A stretch of 64,000 nucleotides of DNA from Flavobacterium tyrosinilyticum (GCF_023656565.1 NZ_JAMOKG010000001.1:440456-504455); one strand, 5' to 3'; numbered from the stretch's first letter, positions 45,817 through 54,278 are shown. Notes: generated by a model from the letters alone, not told the origin. Numbers and translations: made by a program.

Positions 45817-46573
45817 TATAGGAGACAAAACTTTTCAATCCCGCTTGTTTCTTGGAACGGGAAAATTTGGTTCTAATGAAGAAATGGAAAGCGCTATTTT
45901 AGCTTCAGAAAGTGAATTGGTTACGGTTGCCTTAAAACGTATCGATCTGGAAACTGATACAGATGCTATTTTATCGCATCTAAATCATCCGAAAATCAAT
46001 TTATTACCCAACACTTCGGGAGCAAGAAATGCCAAGGAAGCCGTTTTTGCAGCGCAACTGGCTCGTGAAGCTTTAGAAACAAACTGGGTAAAACTAGAAA
46101 TTCATCCCGATCCGAAATATTTAATGCCAGATCCAATTGAGACTTTAAAAGCAACAGAAGAATTGGCCAAACTCGGCTTTATTGTACTTCCTTACATTCA
46201 TGCTGATCCTGTTTTGTGCAAACATTTAGAAAGCGTAGGGACTTCTGCCGTTATGCCTTTGGGTTCGCCAATTGGAAGCAATAAAGGTTTAAAAACGATT
46301 GATTTCTTAGAGATTATAATTGAACAAAGTACAGTTCCTGTTATTGTCGATGCAGGAATTGGAGCTCCTTCTGATGCTGCAAAAGCAATGGAAATTGGTG
46401 CTGATGCTGTTTTGGTGAACACTGCAATTGCTGTTGCAGGAAACCCGAAATTAATGGCTGAGGCTTTTAGAGAAGCTGTAATTGCAGGAAGAAAAGCTTT
46501 TGAAGCTAAAGTTGCTAATCAGCAAAAATATGCTTCGGCTTCTAGCCCTTTGACTTCTTTTCTTTATGAATAA
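45797..46573 (+). CDS. thiG: Thiazole synthase
   Basis: Forms thiazole phosphate from DXP, dehydroglycine and ThiS thiocarboxylate. The 258-residue TIM barrel has [25 protein letters not shown] (the Schiff-base Lys is expected in this type of segment), [14 protein letters not shown] and [20 protein letters not shown]. Its partner thiH normally follows directly, but here a GxxExxY gene and two hairpins intervene. Confidence 0.96.
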   Translation: METSLFNIGDKTFQSRLFLGTGKFGSNEEMESAILASESELVTVALKRIDLETDTDAILSHLNHPKINLLPNTSGARNAKEAVFAAQLAREALETNWVKLEIHPDPKYLMPDPIETLKATEELAKLGFIVLPYIHADPVLCKHLESVGTSAVMPLGSPIGSNKGLKTIDFLEIIIEQSTVPVIVDAGIGAPSDAAKAMEIGADAVLVNTAIAVAGNPKLMAEAFREAVIAGRKAFEAKVANQQKYASASSPLTSFLYE

Positions 46574-46578
46574 TTTTT

Positions 46579-46652
46579 GGTTTCACGCAGATTTCTGCAG
46601 ATTAAAGCAGATTTAATTTGATTTTTTTTATCGCTCAAATCTGTATAAAACC
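46579..46652. repeat. CACGCAGATT hairpin repeat, left of the GxxExxY gene
   Basis: GGTTTCACGCAGATTT at the left pairs with AAATCTGTATAAAACC at the right (GGTTT/AAACC and CAGATTT/AAATCTG). GCAGATT recurs with a 10-nt period inside (46588, 46598, 46608). TTTCACGCAGATTT (46581-46594) is the exact inverse of 47142-47155. It begins 6 bp after the thiG stop. Confidence 0.7.
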
Positions 46653-46713
46653 AACATTGTAAAAAAGAAAGAAAATTCTTTAATTTTGTTTTTTTAATAA
46701 AATTTAAAGAATT

Positions 46714-47091
46714 ATGACTGAGAATGAAATTTCGTATCTGATAAGAGGAGCAATTTTTAAAGTGTATAACAATTTAGGGCCAGGTTTGTTTGAATCTGTT
46801 TATGAAAGTGCTTTGTTTTATGAATTAGAAAAGCTGGATTTAAAGATTCAAAAACAAGTTGAAGTTATAATTCCATATGAAGAAATAACGTTAGATCCAG
46901 CTTTTAGAATTGATATTTTAGTAGAAGACAAAGTAATTATAGAATTAAAATCTGTAGAGGATTTAGCCCCTATTCATTACAAACAAGTAGCAACATACTT
47001 AAGATTAACAAACAAAAAATTAGGCTTGTTAGTAAATTTCAATACGACAAACATTCTTAATGACATTAAAAGAATTGCAAATAAAATCTAA
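46714..47091 (+). CDS. GxxExxY protein, PD-(D/E)XK nuclease superfamily
   Basis: A 125-residue protein of unknown role. The family motif GLFESVY (GxxExxY) lies near residue 25. A PD-(D/E)XK-like core follows: RIDILVEDKVIIELKSV, with Asp then Glu-x-Lys. It has no part in thiamine synthesis yet sits between thiG and thiH. Hairpin repeats flank it at 46579-46652 and 47097-47156. The A/T-rich 62 bp before the ATG have no clear -7 box. The catalytic residues look intact, but nuclease activity has not been shown for this family as far as I know. Confidence 0.88.
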   Translation: MTENEISYLIRGAIFKVYNNLGPGLFESVYESALFYELEKLDLKIQKQVEVIIPYEEITLDPAFRIDILVEDKVIIELKSVEDLAPIHYKQVATYLRLTNKKLGLLVNFNTTNILNDIKRIANKI

Positions 47092-47096
47092 TCAAT

Positions 47097-47156
47097 CACA
47101 CAGATCAAAATTTAAATCATTTTAATCAGCTTAAATCTGTAAAATCTGCGTGAAAC
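47097..47156. repeat. CACGCAGATT hairpin repeat, right of the GxxExxY gene
   Basis: CACACAGAT at the left can pair with ATCTGCGTG at the right with one mismatch, forming a long imperfect hairpin rich in AAATC words with a period of about 9-10 nt. Its right end (47142-47155) is the exact inverted copy of the left end of the hairpin at 46581-46594. It ends 9 bp before the thiH ATG. Confidence 0.7.
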
Positions 47157-47165
47157 AAAAACAAA

Positions 47166-48278
47166 ATGAAAACATTCAAATCTATTTTTGAGCAATATAA
47201 TTGGGATGAAATTCAATCCAGAATATACAAGACCACATCTAAAGATGTCGAACGCACTTTGGCTAAAACCAAATACAACCTCGATGATTTTTTGATTCTG
47301 ATTTCTCCTATTGCACAAAATTATCTGGAACAAATGGCACAAAAATGCCATGAAATCACCAAAAAACGTTTCGGGAAAACCATCCAGATGTATGCCCCGC
47401 TTTACTTAAGCAACGAATGCCAAAATATTTGTACGTATTGCGGATTTAGTTTAGACAATAAAATCAAAAGAAAAACTCTTTCTGATGCTGAGATAAAACT
47501 CGAAGTCGAAGCCCTAAAAAACACTGGTTTTGATCATGTTTTATTGGTTACAGGCGAGGCGAATTATACTGTAAACATCAATTATTTTCTAAATGCAATT
47601 GATTTAATTAGAAAAGATTTTTCTATTATTTCTGTTGAAGTACAGCCACTTTCTACAGAAGACTATCAACGTTTGCATGATGCGGGAGTCTATTCAGTTT
47701 TAGTTTATCAGGAAACGTATCATCAGGAAGTTTACAAAAAGTATCATACAAAAGGGAAGAAATCAAACTTTGATTATCGATTGGAAACTCCAGATCGAAT
47801 TGGAACTGCCGGAATTCATAAAATAGGTTTGGGCATTTTATTAGGTTTAGAAGACTGGCGAACAGATAGCTTTTTTAATGCTCTGCATTTAGATTACCTT
47901 CAGAAGAAATATTGGCAAACCAAATATTCCGTTTCCTTTCCGCGTCTCCGTCCTGCTGAAGGAATTATAGAACCTAATTTTATTATGGATGATAAAGATT
48001 TGACACAATTAATTTGTGCTTACCGTTTATGGAATGAAGATCTAGAAATTTCGATTTCAACTCGTGAAAACGAGAAATTTAGAAATAATATTATTCCGAT
48101 TGGGGTTACAAGCATGAGCGCTGGTTCTAAAACAAATCCGGGTGGTTATGTTGTAGACCCGCAATCTTTGGAACAATTTGAAATCAGCGATGAACGCACA
48201 GCAGAAGAAATTTCAAAAATTATTAAAAACGCGGGCTATGAACCCGTTTGGAAAGACTGGGACAAAGCTTATAGTTGA
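47166..48278 (+). CDS. thiH: 2-iminoacetate synthase ThiH
   Basis: Radical-SAM tyrosine lyase that makes dehydroglycine for ThiG. The 370-residue protein has the cluster motif CQNICTYCGFSLDNKIKR (CxxxCxxC). Other conserved stretches are VLLVTGEANY, VSFPRLRPAEGIIEPN and MSAGSKTNPGGY. Its presence, instead of thiO, is typical of Flavobacteria. The ATG is 9 bp after the right-hand hairpin, so the inserted segment becomes part of its upstream mRNA. Confidence 0.96.
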   Translation: MKTFKSIFEQYNWDEIQSRIYKTTSKDVERTLAKTKYNLDDFLILISPIAQNYLEQMAQKCHEITKKRFGKTIQMYAPLYLSNECQNICTYCGFSLDNKIKRKTLSDAEIKLEVEALKNTGFDHVLLVTGEANYTVNINYFLNAIDLIRKDFSIISVEVQPLSTEDYQRLHDAGVYSVLVYQETYHQEVYKKYHTKGKKSNFDYRLETPDRIGTAGIHKIGLGILLGLEDWRTDSFFNALHLDYLQKKYWQTKYSVSFPRLRPAEGIIEPNFIMDDKDLTQLICAYRLWNEDLEISISTRENEKFRNNIIPIGVTSMSAGSKTNPGGYVVDPQSLEQFEISDERTAEEISKIIKNAGYEPVWKDWDKAYS

Positions 48279-48282
48279 AATG

Positions 48283-48338
48283 TTTCAAGTTTCAAGTTTC
48301 AGGTTTGAAGTCTTAACATTTCACAATTCACAATTAAA
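48283..48338 (+). repeat. Heptamer-period array between thiH and thiF
   Basis: Eight 7-nt units in a row: TTTCAAG, TTTCAAG, TTTCAGG, TTTGAAG, TCTTAAC, ATTTCAC, AATTCAC, AATTAAA. The first four differ from each other at only one or two places. The run starts 5 bp after the thiH stop and ends 3 bp before the thiF ATG, so it fills nearly the whole gap. Confidence 0.75.
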
Positions 48339-48341
48339 AAG

Positions 48342-49052
48342 ATGAGCATTATACAAGAATTTCTTCGTTACAACAGACAAACTATTCTTCCTGAAATTGG
48401 TGATGAGGGTCAGGAAAAATTAAAAAAAGCTAGAGTTTTAGTAATTGGCGCAGGCGGTTTGGGCTGCCCGATTTTACAATACATTGCAACTGCAGGAGTT
48501 GGTTTTATTGGAATCATGGATTTTGACACTATTGAAATTCACAATCTTCACAGACAGATTTTATATACTGAAAATGAAATTGGCCAGTCCAAATCAATTG
48601 TTGCAAAAAATGTTGTTTCCAAGCTAAATCCGCTGATTGAAGCTGTTGCAATTAATGAAAAACTAACTGCTGAAAATGCTTCAAAAATCATTCAGCAGTA
48701 TGATATTGTTGTAGATGGTTCTGATAATTTTTCTACTCGTTATTTGGTCAATGACACTTGCGTTGAGCATAAAAAACCTTTAATTTATGGAAGCATTTTA
48801 AAATTTGAAGGGCAAATTGCTGTTTTCAATCATAACGGAAGTAAAAATCTTAGAGATTTATTTCCTGAAATGCCCGATCCAAAAGATGTTCCAAATTGCA
48901 ATTTAAACGGAGTTCTAGGAACTCTGCCAGGAATTATAGGCAACATGATGGCGCACGAAACCTTAAAATTAATTTTAGAATTACCAACCTTAAAAAATGA
49001 ATTGGTCATTTTTAATACTTTAAACTGGAACTTTATAAAATTGAATTTCTAA
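48342..49052 (+). CDS. thiF: ThiF/MoeB/HesA-family adenylyltransferase
   Basis: Adenylates the C-terminus of ThiS for sulfur transfer. The 236-residue protein has the E1-like Rossmann motif VLVIGAGGLGCPILQYIATAG, the FDTIEIHNLHRQ segment and the VVDGSDNFSTRYLVNDTC stretch. The two zinc CxxC pairs seen in many MoeB-like proteins are absent from the C-terminus, but a Cys in CNLNG is present. It closes the operon and overlaps the convergent MOSC gene by 4 bp. Confidence 0.9.
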   Translation: MSIIQEFLRYNRQTILPEIGDEGQEKLKKARVLVIGAGGLGCPILQYIATAGVGFIGIMDFDTIEIHNLHRQILYTENEIGQSKSIVAKNVVSKLNPLIEAVAINEKLTAENASKIIQQYDIVVDGSDNFSTRYLVNDTCVEHKKPLIYGSILKFEGQIAVFNHNGSKNLRDLFPEMPDPKDVPNCNLNGVLGTLPGIIGNMMAHETLKLILELPTLKNELVIFNTLNWNFIKLNF

Positions 49053-49843
49053 AAAACAACCTCATCACCTACGCTAATAATTCCAGAATTCAAACTCACG
49101 ATATTAGTCCCAAATAAAACCGAGTTATCTACATTTCTGTATTTACTTAACGTTTTCAAAGGTTCTTTTTTTAAACGTCCATTCTCGGGATCATTATTCA
49201 CCATAACACATCGTCCACAAGGTTTTATGTTTTTAAATTGAACATCTCCTATCGAAAAAGTCTTAAAATCATCTTCTTCATGAGGATTTTCAGTACTTAC
49301 TACAATATTGGGACGAAATCTTTTTATGGTAATTTTTTCATCGAGCTTATCATTCAAAAAATCCAAGCTTTTGGATCCAATCAATAAATAGGGATAACCG
49401 TCTGCCAAACTTACATTGAATGTTTCTTTTAATCTGGAACTTTCGTGTTTACGATCTCCGTTTTTTATTATTTTGACCAATTTACATTCAAAGCCTAAAT
49501 GCTGGCTGAACCATTTTGAAGTTTCAAGATTCACCTCAACAACTTCACTTTTATCATCCCAGACATTTACAGATATTGCGTTTTCTAAATGTTCATCTAT
49601 AGAAAATTCATGCTTTTGATCCTGAAAACTAATACTGATTTTCCCATTTGAAATCTGAGGGTAAAATTGACTCATTACACGATGTTCTCTCTGTGTCAGC
49701 ATTTGATTTTCTGCATCAATGAGCATCCAACGTCGATCGTTTTCAAATCCCATTTCTTCAGCTTTTGCAGACGCAAGGCTGATTCCTGCCAAACTCTTTA
49801 TCGGATAAATATAAATTTCTTTTACGCTGTAAATTGCATTCAT
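49049..49843 (-). CDS. MOSC domain-containing protein
   Basis: A 264-residue protein with an N-terminal MOSC beta-barrel (VKEIYIYPIKSLAGISLASA, then RRWMLIDAENQMLTQRE). The MOSC domain has the conserved Cys in KPCGRCVMVNNDP. Family members such as YcbX and mARC bind molybdenum cofactor and reduce N-hydroxylated compounds. Ferredoxin-type fusion is absent here. It is convergent with thiF and 3 bp after aat on the same strand, so those two are co-transcribed. The substrate is unknown. Confidence 0.88.
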   Translation of the reverse strand: MNAIYSVKEIYIYPIKSLAGISLASAKAEEMGFENDRRWMLIDAENQMLTQREHRVMSQFYPQISNGKISISFQDQKHEFSIDEHLENAISVNVWDDKSEVVEVNLETSKWFSQHLGFECKLVKIIKNGDRKHESSRLKETFNVSLADGYPYLLIGSKSLDFLNDKLDEKITIKRFRPNIVVSTENPHEEDDFKTFSIGDVQFKNIKPCGRCVMVNNDPENGRLKKEPLKTLSKYRNVDNSVLFGTNIVSLNSGIISVGDEVVF

Positions 49844-49846
49844 TTT

Positions 49847-50485
49847 CTATTTACTTTTTAAAATGGACATAAACTCTTCACGATCAATTTCGCGACACCC
49901 CAAACTATCCAAATGTGGATTATAAACCTGACAATCTAATAATTTATAATTCTCTTTTTCTAAATGCTTTACTAGAGATATAAAAGCCACTTTAGAAGCA
50001 TTTGACACTTTCGAAAACATACTTTCTCCACAGAAAACATGTCCCAAATCGACGCCATACAAACCTCCAACTAAAACATCGTCTTGCCAAACCTCAACCG
50101 ATTTTGCAATTCCTTGACGATTAAGTTCACAATATGATTCTACTATATCATCTGAAATCCAAGTTCCGTCCTGGCCAATACGTTGTATTTTCTGGCAGTT
50201 CGAAATTACTTCTTTAAAATTGGTATTAAAGGTAACTGTAAATTGTTTTCTATTTAAAATATTCCGCATGCTTTTAGAAATAACTAATTCGTCTAAAAAC
50301 AAAACCATACGAGGATCAGGCGCCCACCAAAGTATAGGCTCACCTTCATTAAACCAAGGAAAAATTCCTCTTTGGTACGCCAATTTTAAGCGTTCGGGAC
50401 TTAAATCACCACCAACAGCCAAAATACCTTCTTCATCGGCTTCTGAAACGGGCGGAAAATATAAATTATCAAATAAGAAATACAT
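49847..50485 (-). CDS. aat: Leucyl/phenylalanyl-tRNA-protein transferase
   Basis: Adds Leu or Phe to the N-terminus of basic-start proteins, marking them for ClpAP degradation. The 212-residue protein has the family motifs FPWFNEGEPILWWAPDPR and GVDLGHVFCGESMFS. The C-terminal part LDCQVYNPHLDSLGCREIDR is also typical. The MOSC gene follows 3 bp later. Upstream lies a heptamer-repeat gap. Confidence 0.96.
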   Translation of the reverse strand: MYFLFDNLYFPPVSEADEEGILAVGGDLSPERLKLAYQRGIFPWFNEGEPILWWAPDPRMVLFLDELVISKSMRNILNRKQFTVTFNTNFKEVISNCQKIQRIGQDGTWISDDIVESYCELNRQGIAKSVEVWQDDVLVGGLYGVDLGHVFCGESMFSKVSNASKVAFISLVKHLEKENYKLLDCQVYNPHLDSLGCREIDREEFMSILKSK

Positions 50486-50536
50486 TATTTAAATTTCAAT
50501 GACAAAATTCTAATTAGAATTATTAATTCAAAAACA

Positions 50537-50597
50537 AAATTCCAAATCCCAAACTCACGTGAATGAATTGGAATTTGGAATTTATAATTTGGAATTT
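50537..50597. repeat. Heptamer-period inverted arrays upstream of aat
   Basis: Units AAATTCC, AAATCCC, AAACTCA (50537-50557) face GGAATTT, GGAATTT, ATAATTT, GGAATTT (50570-50597). They are reverse complements of the same word family and could fold into a hairpin of about 60 nt. The gap contains no ORF. Confidence 0.75.
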
Positions 50598-50606
50598 AAA
50601 CCTTTT

Positions 50607-50978
50607 TTAGAACGGTAAATCGTCTGGTTCGTCTTCGTTTATACTTGTTGCTGGCGCAAAAGTTTCTGCAGCTGGCATTGGTGCTCCTTGTGCAGGCCCT
50701 TCTGGAGCTAATCTTTCGATTCTCCAACCTTGAATACTATTGAAATATCTAGTTTCTCCTTGTGGGTTAACCCATTCTCTTCCTCTTAAATTGATAGAAA
50801 CTTTTACTGCATCTCCTTGTTTATAGCTACTCAATAAATCGCATTTATCTTGTGTAAATTCGATTAAAATATGTTGTGGATACTGCTCCTCAGTAGTAAC
50901 AACTAACTCTCTTTTTTTGAATGAGGCACTAACTTGCTGCTCTGGGTTAACCACTTTTACTTTTCCTGTAACTTCCAT
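50607..50978 (-). CDS. DUF3127 domain-containing protein
   Basis: A 123-residue protein. The conserved DUF3127 part (residues 1-90) is a small beta-barrel pattern (EVTGKVKVV, KKRELVVTTEEQYPQHILIE, GRGREWVNPQGE-like segment). The remaining tail is Pro/Ala-rich and ends in acidic DEPDDLPF, like the tail of single-strand DNA-binding proteins that recruit partners. An OB-fold role in DNA maintenance is a reasonable guess; no experimental function is known to me. It stands alone with its own 5' region. Confidence 0.85.
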   Translation of the reverse strand: MEVTGKVKVVNPEQQVSASFKKRELVVTTEEQYPQHILIEFTQDKCDLLSSYKQGDAVKVSINLRGREWVNPQGETRYFNSIQGWRIERLAPEGPAQGAPMPAAETFAPATSINEDEPDDLPF

Positions 50979-51011
50979 CTTCGTCTATTTAATTATTGTT
51001 TCTATTTCTTT

Positions 51012-51887
51012 TTATTTTTTAGCTAAAAGTACTTTCCAAGCCGATTCTACATCGCCATTATCCAAGTATTTTTTGGCTTCTAAGTGTACTTTTTTCTGGT
51101 CATCTGAGCTTAAAACTCCTTTGACTGCGAAATTTTCTTTCACAAATATAGTAACTTCTTCTTTTGTAGGCAAGGCTTCTATATTACCTAATTTTCCTAA
51201 ATCATTTCCATCAAAAACATTGCTTTCTTTTACAAAATCTGGTATTGCATCTACTCCAACCCCTAGTGTTGTCAAGGGTTTTGCAACTTCAAAAAGTCCT
51301 TGATTAGATCTTGAATACCAATTATTTCCAAGTCTCGAAACCAAGTCAATTTTATGCTGGTCGATTGCTCCGTTTTCATCTAGAATCGATTCATGGATAT
51401 GAATTTTCACCACTTCGCACAAAATCAAATTTCCTGCTCCTCCTTCTGTTCCTAACGGAATAATCTGCGTAATCTTACATTCAAACTGAACCGGAGATTC
51501 TTTTACTCGATATGGTTTTACTAAATCTGACGGAATTTGGGTTAATCCAGCTTTAATAAATTCGTTTACTCCGTCTCCATATTCTGTGCTTGCTAAAGAA
51601 GTTTGCTGAACAATATCGTAATTTACAACATTTATCACTACTTCTCGAGTTGCTTCGGCATTAATTAAAGTATGTTTAATCGTATTATCGCGAACACGTC
51701 TTGATGGCGAAAAAACCAAAATTGGCGGATTGGCACTAAATACATTAAAGAAACTAAAGGGAGATAAATTTGGAATCCCTGTTTCGCTAATTGTACTTGC
51801 AAAAGCAATTGGCCTAGGTCCGATTGAACTCTGCAGATAGCCTTGCAATTTGGCCGTTGGAATTTCTTTTGGGTTAACGCTGATCAT
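51012..51887 (-). CDS. Flavin reductase family protein
   Basis: A 291-residue FMN-binding split-barrel protein. The N-terminal part has the flavin reductase signature IGPRPIAFASTISETGIPNL, PFSFFNVFSANPPI and VINVVNYDIV. About 80 extra C-terminal residues form a helical tail (VEAL-type to SAWKVLLAKK) that is common in Bacteroidota members. The physiological partner is unknown. A -7-like box (TACTTTTG, 51925-51932 on the minus strand) lies 37 bp upstream of the ATG. Confidence 0.88.
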   Translation of the reverse strand: MISVNPKEIPTAKLQGYLQSSIGPRPIAFASTISETGIPNLSPFSFFNVFSANPPILVFSPSRRVRDNTIKHTLINAEATREVVINVVNYDIVQQTSLASTEYGDGVNEFIKAGLTQIPSDLVKPYRVKESPVQFECKITQIIPLGTEGGAGNLILCEVVKIHIHESILDENGAIDQHKIDLVSRLGNNWYSRSNQGLFEVAKPLTTLGVGVDAIPDFVKESNVFDGNDLGKLGNIEALPTKEEVTIFVKENFAVKGVLSSDDQKKVHLEAKKYLDNGDVESAWKVLLAKK

Positions 51888-52047
51888 ACTTTAAAATTTA
51901 GACAGAATCTCATTTTAGTAGCTACAAAAGTATTGAAATGGTTTAATTCGAAGAAATAGTTTTGCAGATAAAAACGAAAAATCTTTCCACATCGGCAAAA
52001 TATAAAATGTGTATATTTCGTTATATTTATACCTCAAAAAAACTGAT

Positions 52048-53199
52048 ATGTCTTTTTCTGAAAGAACAAATACAACCCGCTGGATTATTATTTCGGTCTG
52101 TTTTATAATCATTTCTCTAATTCTTTGGAATACTTATACTTTCTTCCAAATTTTTAAAAATGAAGAACGCTTGAAAATGAACCTTTTTGTAAAGGCGCAA
52201 ATTTCAATAGTTAATGCCGATGAAAATACCGATGTAGAACTTCCTCTTCAGATTTTCAACAATAACACTTCTATTCCGGGTATAATTATGCTGTATGATA
52301 AAGTGGTAAGTGCTGTAAATGTTCCCGACGAAATTCTGAATGATAAGAAAAAAAGAATTGCTTTTTTGAATAAGCTGAAAAATGAAAATGAGCCAATCAC
52401 CTTCGAATATGCACCTGGGAAATATCAGACACTATATTATGGCAACTCTTCATTACTAAATAAACTCAAATATTATCCTATTGCACTGCTTCTAATTATA
52501 TTTTTATGTATTGCTTTAATTTACAACTTTTATAAAAGCACCAAAATGGCAACCCAGAACAAACTTTGGGCTGGGATGGCAAAAGAAACAGCGCATCAGA
52601 TTGGTACACCACTTTCTTCATTAATTGGCTGGGTTGAAATATTAAAAACAGAAGATATAGATCCGTCTATTAGTACCGAAATAGAAAAAGATATCGAACG
52701 TTTGCAGACTATCACAGATCGTTTTTCCAAGATTGGTTCGATACCCGTTTTGGAACTTCATGACATCGTACAAGAAACTAAAACGGCTTATGAATATCTA
52801 CAGTCCCGTTTTTCTAAACAGGTCGCATTTTCGTTTCAAGCTCCAAAAGAACCTATTTTAGGAATGATAAATCCAACATTGCATAGCTGGACGATAGAGA
52901 ATTTGGTTAAAAATGCTATTGATGCCATGAAAGGAAAAGGAACACTAGATCTTTATCTCGAACAAGATGCAAATCATATAAAAATCAACATTAAAGATTC
53001 TGGAACCGGAATTCCTAAAAAACAATTTAAAACCATTTTTGAAACCGGTTATACCACTAAAAAACGTGGTTGGGGTCTTGGCCTTTCTTTAACTAAAAGA
53101 ATTGTTGAGGAATATCACAATGGAAAAATAAAAGTCCTGCATTCTGAAATTGGTAAAGGAACTACTTTCCAGATTTCATTAAATAAAAAAGTGCAGTAA
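52048..53199 (+). CDS. Orphan sensor histidine kinase
   Basis: A 383-residue kinase. Two helices (about residues 10-32 and 145-166) flank a roughly 110-residue sensor region. The His box is AKETAHQIGTPLSSLIGW, the N box IENLVKNAIDAM, and the ATP lid holds KDSGTGIPKK and GWGLGLSLTKRI. I start at MSFSERTNT; the frame extends upstream to 52009 but that tail is not typical. No response regulator is adjacent, so its partner lies elsewhere. Its stop codon falls inside its own terminator stem. Confidence 0.93.
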   Translation: MSFSERTNTTRWIIISVCFIIISLILWNTYTFFQIFKNEERLKMNLFVKAQISIVNADENTDVELPLQIFNNNTSIPGIIMLYDKVVSAVNVPDEILNDKKKRIAFLNKLKNENEPITFEYAPGKYQTLYYGNSSLLNKLKYYPIALLLIIFLCIALIYNFYKSTKMATQNKLWAGMAKETAHQIGTPLSSLIGWVEILKTEDIDPSISTEIEKDIERLQTITDRFSKIGSIPVLELHDIVQETKTAYEYLQSRFSKQVAFSFQAPKEPILGMINPTLHSWTIENLVKNAIDAMKGKGTLDLYLEQDANHIKINIKDSGTGIPKKQFKTIFETGYTTKKRGWGLGLSLTKRIVEEYHNGKIKVLHSEIGKGTTFQISLNKKVQ

Positions 53200-53219
53200 T
53201 CAATTTACTGCACTTTTTT
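53185..53219 (+). terminator. Terminator overlapping the histidine kinase stop
   Basis: AGTGCAGTAA (53190-53199, ending in the stop TAA) pairs with TTACTGCACT (53205-53214). A-runs before and T-runs after extend the stem to about 15 bp with a 5-nt loop. Confidence 0.85.
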
Positions 53220-53247
53220 ATTTATATATAATTCTTCAACTTTATAT

Positions 53248-53272
53248 GGCTTCGACTCCGCTCAGCCTGACA
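53248..53272. repeat. Dispersed GACTCCGCTCAGCC repeat
   Basis: The 25-bp stretch GGCTTCGACTCCGCTCAGCC plus TGACA is strikingly GC-rich for this genome and lies in noncoding sequence. I recognise it as a word that recurs in many Bacteroidota genomes. It has an internal GGCT...AGCC palindromic relation (GGCTtcgactccgctcAGCC). Confidence 0.55.
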
Positions 53273-53291
53273 ATCTTATTCTATTTGAATC

Positions 53292-53681
53292 TTATAAATT
53301 TGACTGAATATCTTTTGCTAAAGCTTCGAATTCTTCTTTTGAAAGAGAAACTTTATCAATAAAACGCATTTCATCCATATGGTTTAACGGAATCAAATGT
53401 ACGTGTGCATGAGGCACTTCAAGTCCAACAACTGCAATTCCGATTCTTTTGCATGGAACTGTCTTTTCTAAAGCTGCTGCCACTTTTTTAGAAAATTTCA
53501 TCAGCCCTAAATACAGTTCTTCGTCCATATCAAAAATCTTATCGATTTCTTGTTTCGGAATACAAAGTGTATGTCCTTTAGCATTCGGATTTACATCTAA
53601 AAATGCTAAATAGTTCTCGTCTTCAGCGATTTTGTATGCCGGAATTTCTCCGTTAACTATTTTAGTGAATATTGATGCCAT
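53292..53681 (-). CDS. HIT family protein (HINT-like hydrolase)
   Basis: A 129-residue nucleotide-binding hydrolase of the histidine-triad family. The triad is HAHVHLIPL near residue 95, and the N-terminal MASIFTKIVNGEIPAYKIAE and FLDVNPNAKGHTLCIPK fit the HINT branch, which cleaves AMP from lysine or similar adenylates. The length is normal. It is downstream of greA on the same strand, with a 71-bp gap that holds an octamer array. Substrate is unknown. Confidence 0.94.
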   Translation of the reverse strand: MASIFTKIVNGEIPAYKIAEDENYLAFLDVNPNAKGHTLCIPKQEIDKIFDMDEELYLGLMKFSKKVAAALEKTVPCKRIGIAVVGLEVPHAHVHLIPLNHMDEMRFIDKVSLSKEEFEALAKDIQSNL

Positions 53682-53698
53682 TGTTTATTTGTGTAATC

Positions 53699-53746
53699 GG
53701 TTAATCGTTAAATAGGTTAAACGAATAAACGATTAACCAGTTAAAC
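53699..53746. repeat. Octamer-period array between greA and the HIT gene
   Basis: Six 8-nt units: GGTTAATC, GTTAAATA, GGTTAAAC, GAATAAAC, GATTAACC, AGTTAAAC. The first (GGTTAATC) and fifth (GATTAACC) are near inverted copies, so a hairpin is possible. It has no coding sense. Confidence 0.65.
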
Positions 53747-53752
53747 TAAAAT

Positions 53753-54229
53753 TTAGTCTCTCGAAATTTCTAAAATTTCAAATTTCAAAACTCCGTTTGG
53801 AACTGTAATTTCAGCTACTTCTCCAACAGATTTTCCTAATAAACCTTTCCCGATAGGAGAAGTTACAGAGATTTTACCAGTCTTTAAATCTGCTTCACTT
53901 TCAGCAACAAGTGTATATTTCATCTCCATTCCGTTACTTTGGTTTTTGATTTTTACATTCGATAAAACCAAAACTTTAGAAACATCCAATTGAGATTCGT
54001 CAATTAATCTTGCATTTGCATATACTTCTTCTAATTTAGAAATTCTCATCTCTAACAAGCCTTGTGCTTCTTTTGCGGCATCATATTCTGCATTTTCAGA
54101 CAAATCTCCTTTATCTCTTGCGTCTGCAATATCTTGAGATGCTTTTGGACGCATTACACTTTTCAGGTGCTCCAATTCATCTTTTAATTTTTTTAATCCT
54201 TCAGCTGTATAATAAGATACTTTACTCAT
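53753..54229 (-). CDS. greA: Transcription elongation factor GreA
   Basis: Rescues backtracked RNA polymerase by stimulating transcript cleavage. The 158-residue protein starts MSKVSYYTAEGLKKLKDEL. The N-terminal coiled coil has the acidic tip DARDKGDLSENAEYDAAKEA, and the C-terminal domain has SPIGKGLLGKSVGEVAEI. An upstream frame to 54286 would run through a terminator-like hairpin in the leader. greA leaders with terminators are known in E. coli, which makes that hairpin notable. Confidence 0.96.
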   Translation of the reverse strand: MSKVSYYTAEGLKKLKDELEHLKSVMRPKASQDIADARDKGDLSENAEYDAAKEAQGLLEMRISKLEEVYANARLIDESQLDVSKVLVLSNVKIKNQSNGMEMKYTLVAESEADLKTGKISVTSPIGKGLLGKSVGEVAEITVPNGVLKFEILEISRD

Positions 54230-54254
54230 AACTTCATCGTTTATATAAATACAA

Positions 54255-54278
54255 AAAATCCCATCGCGACGGGATTTT
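54255..54278 (-). promoter_or_regulatory. Terminator-like hairpin in the greA leader
   Basis: On the minus strand an 8-bp stem (AAAATCCC / GGGATTTT) with an 8-nt loop is followed by a T-run, about 25 nt before the greA ATG. A -7-like box TATATTTG (54286-54293, minus strand) lies just upstream, so the hairpin begins almost at the transcript start. No other minus-strand gene ends here. Confidence 0.6.

Noticed and set aside
46714..47091. A toxin-antitoxin role for the GxxExxY gene
   Set aside because: No second small gene is paired with it and the motif fits the GxxExxY family instead.
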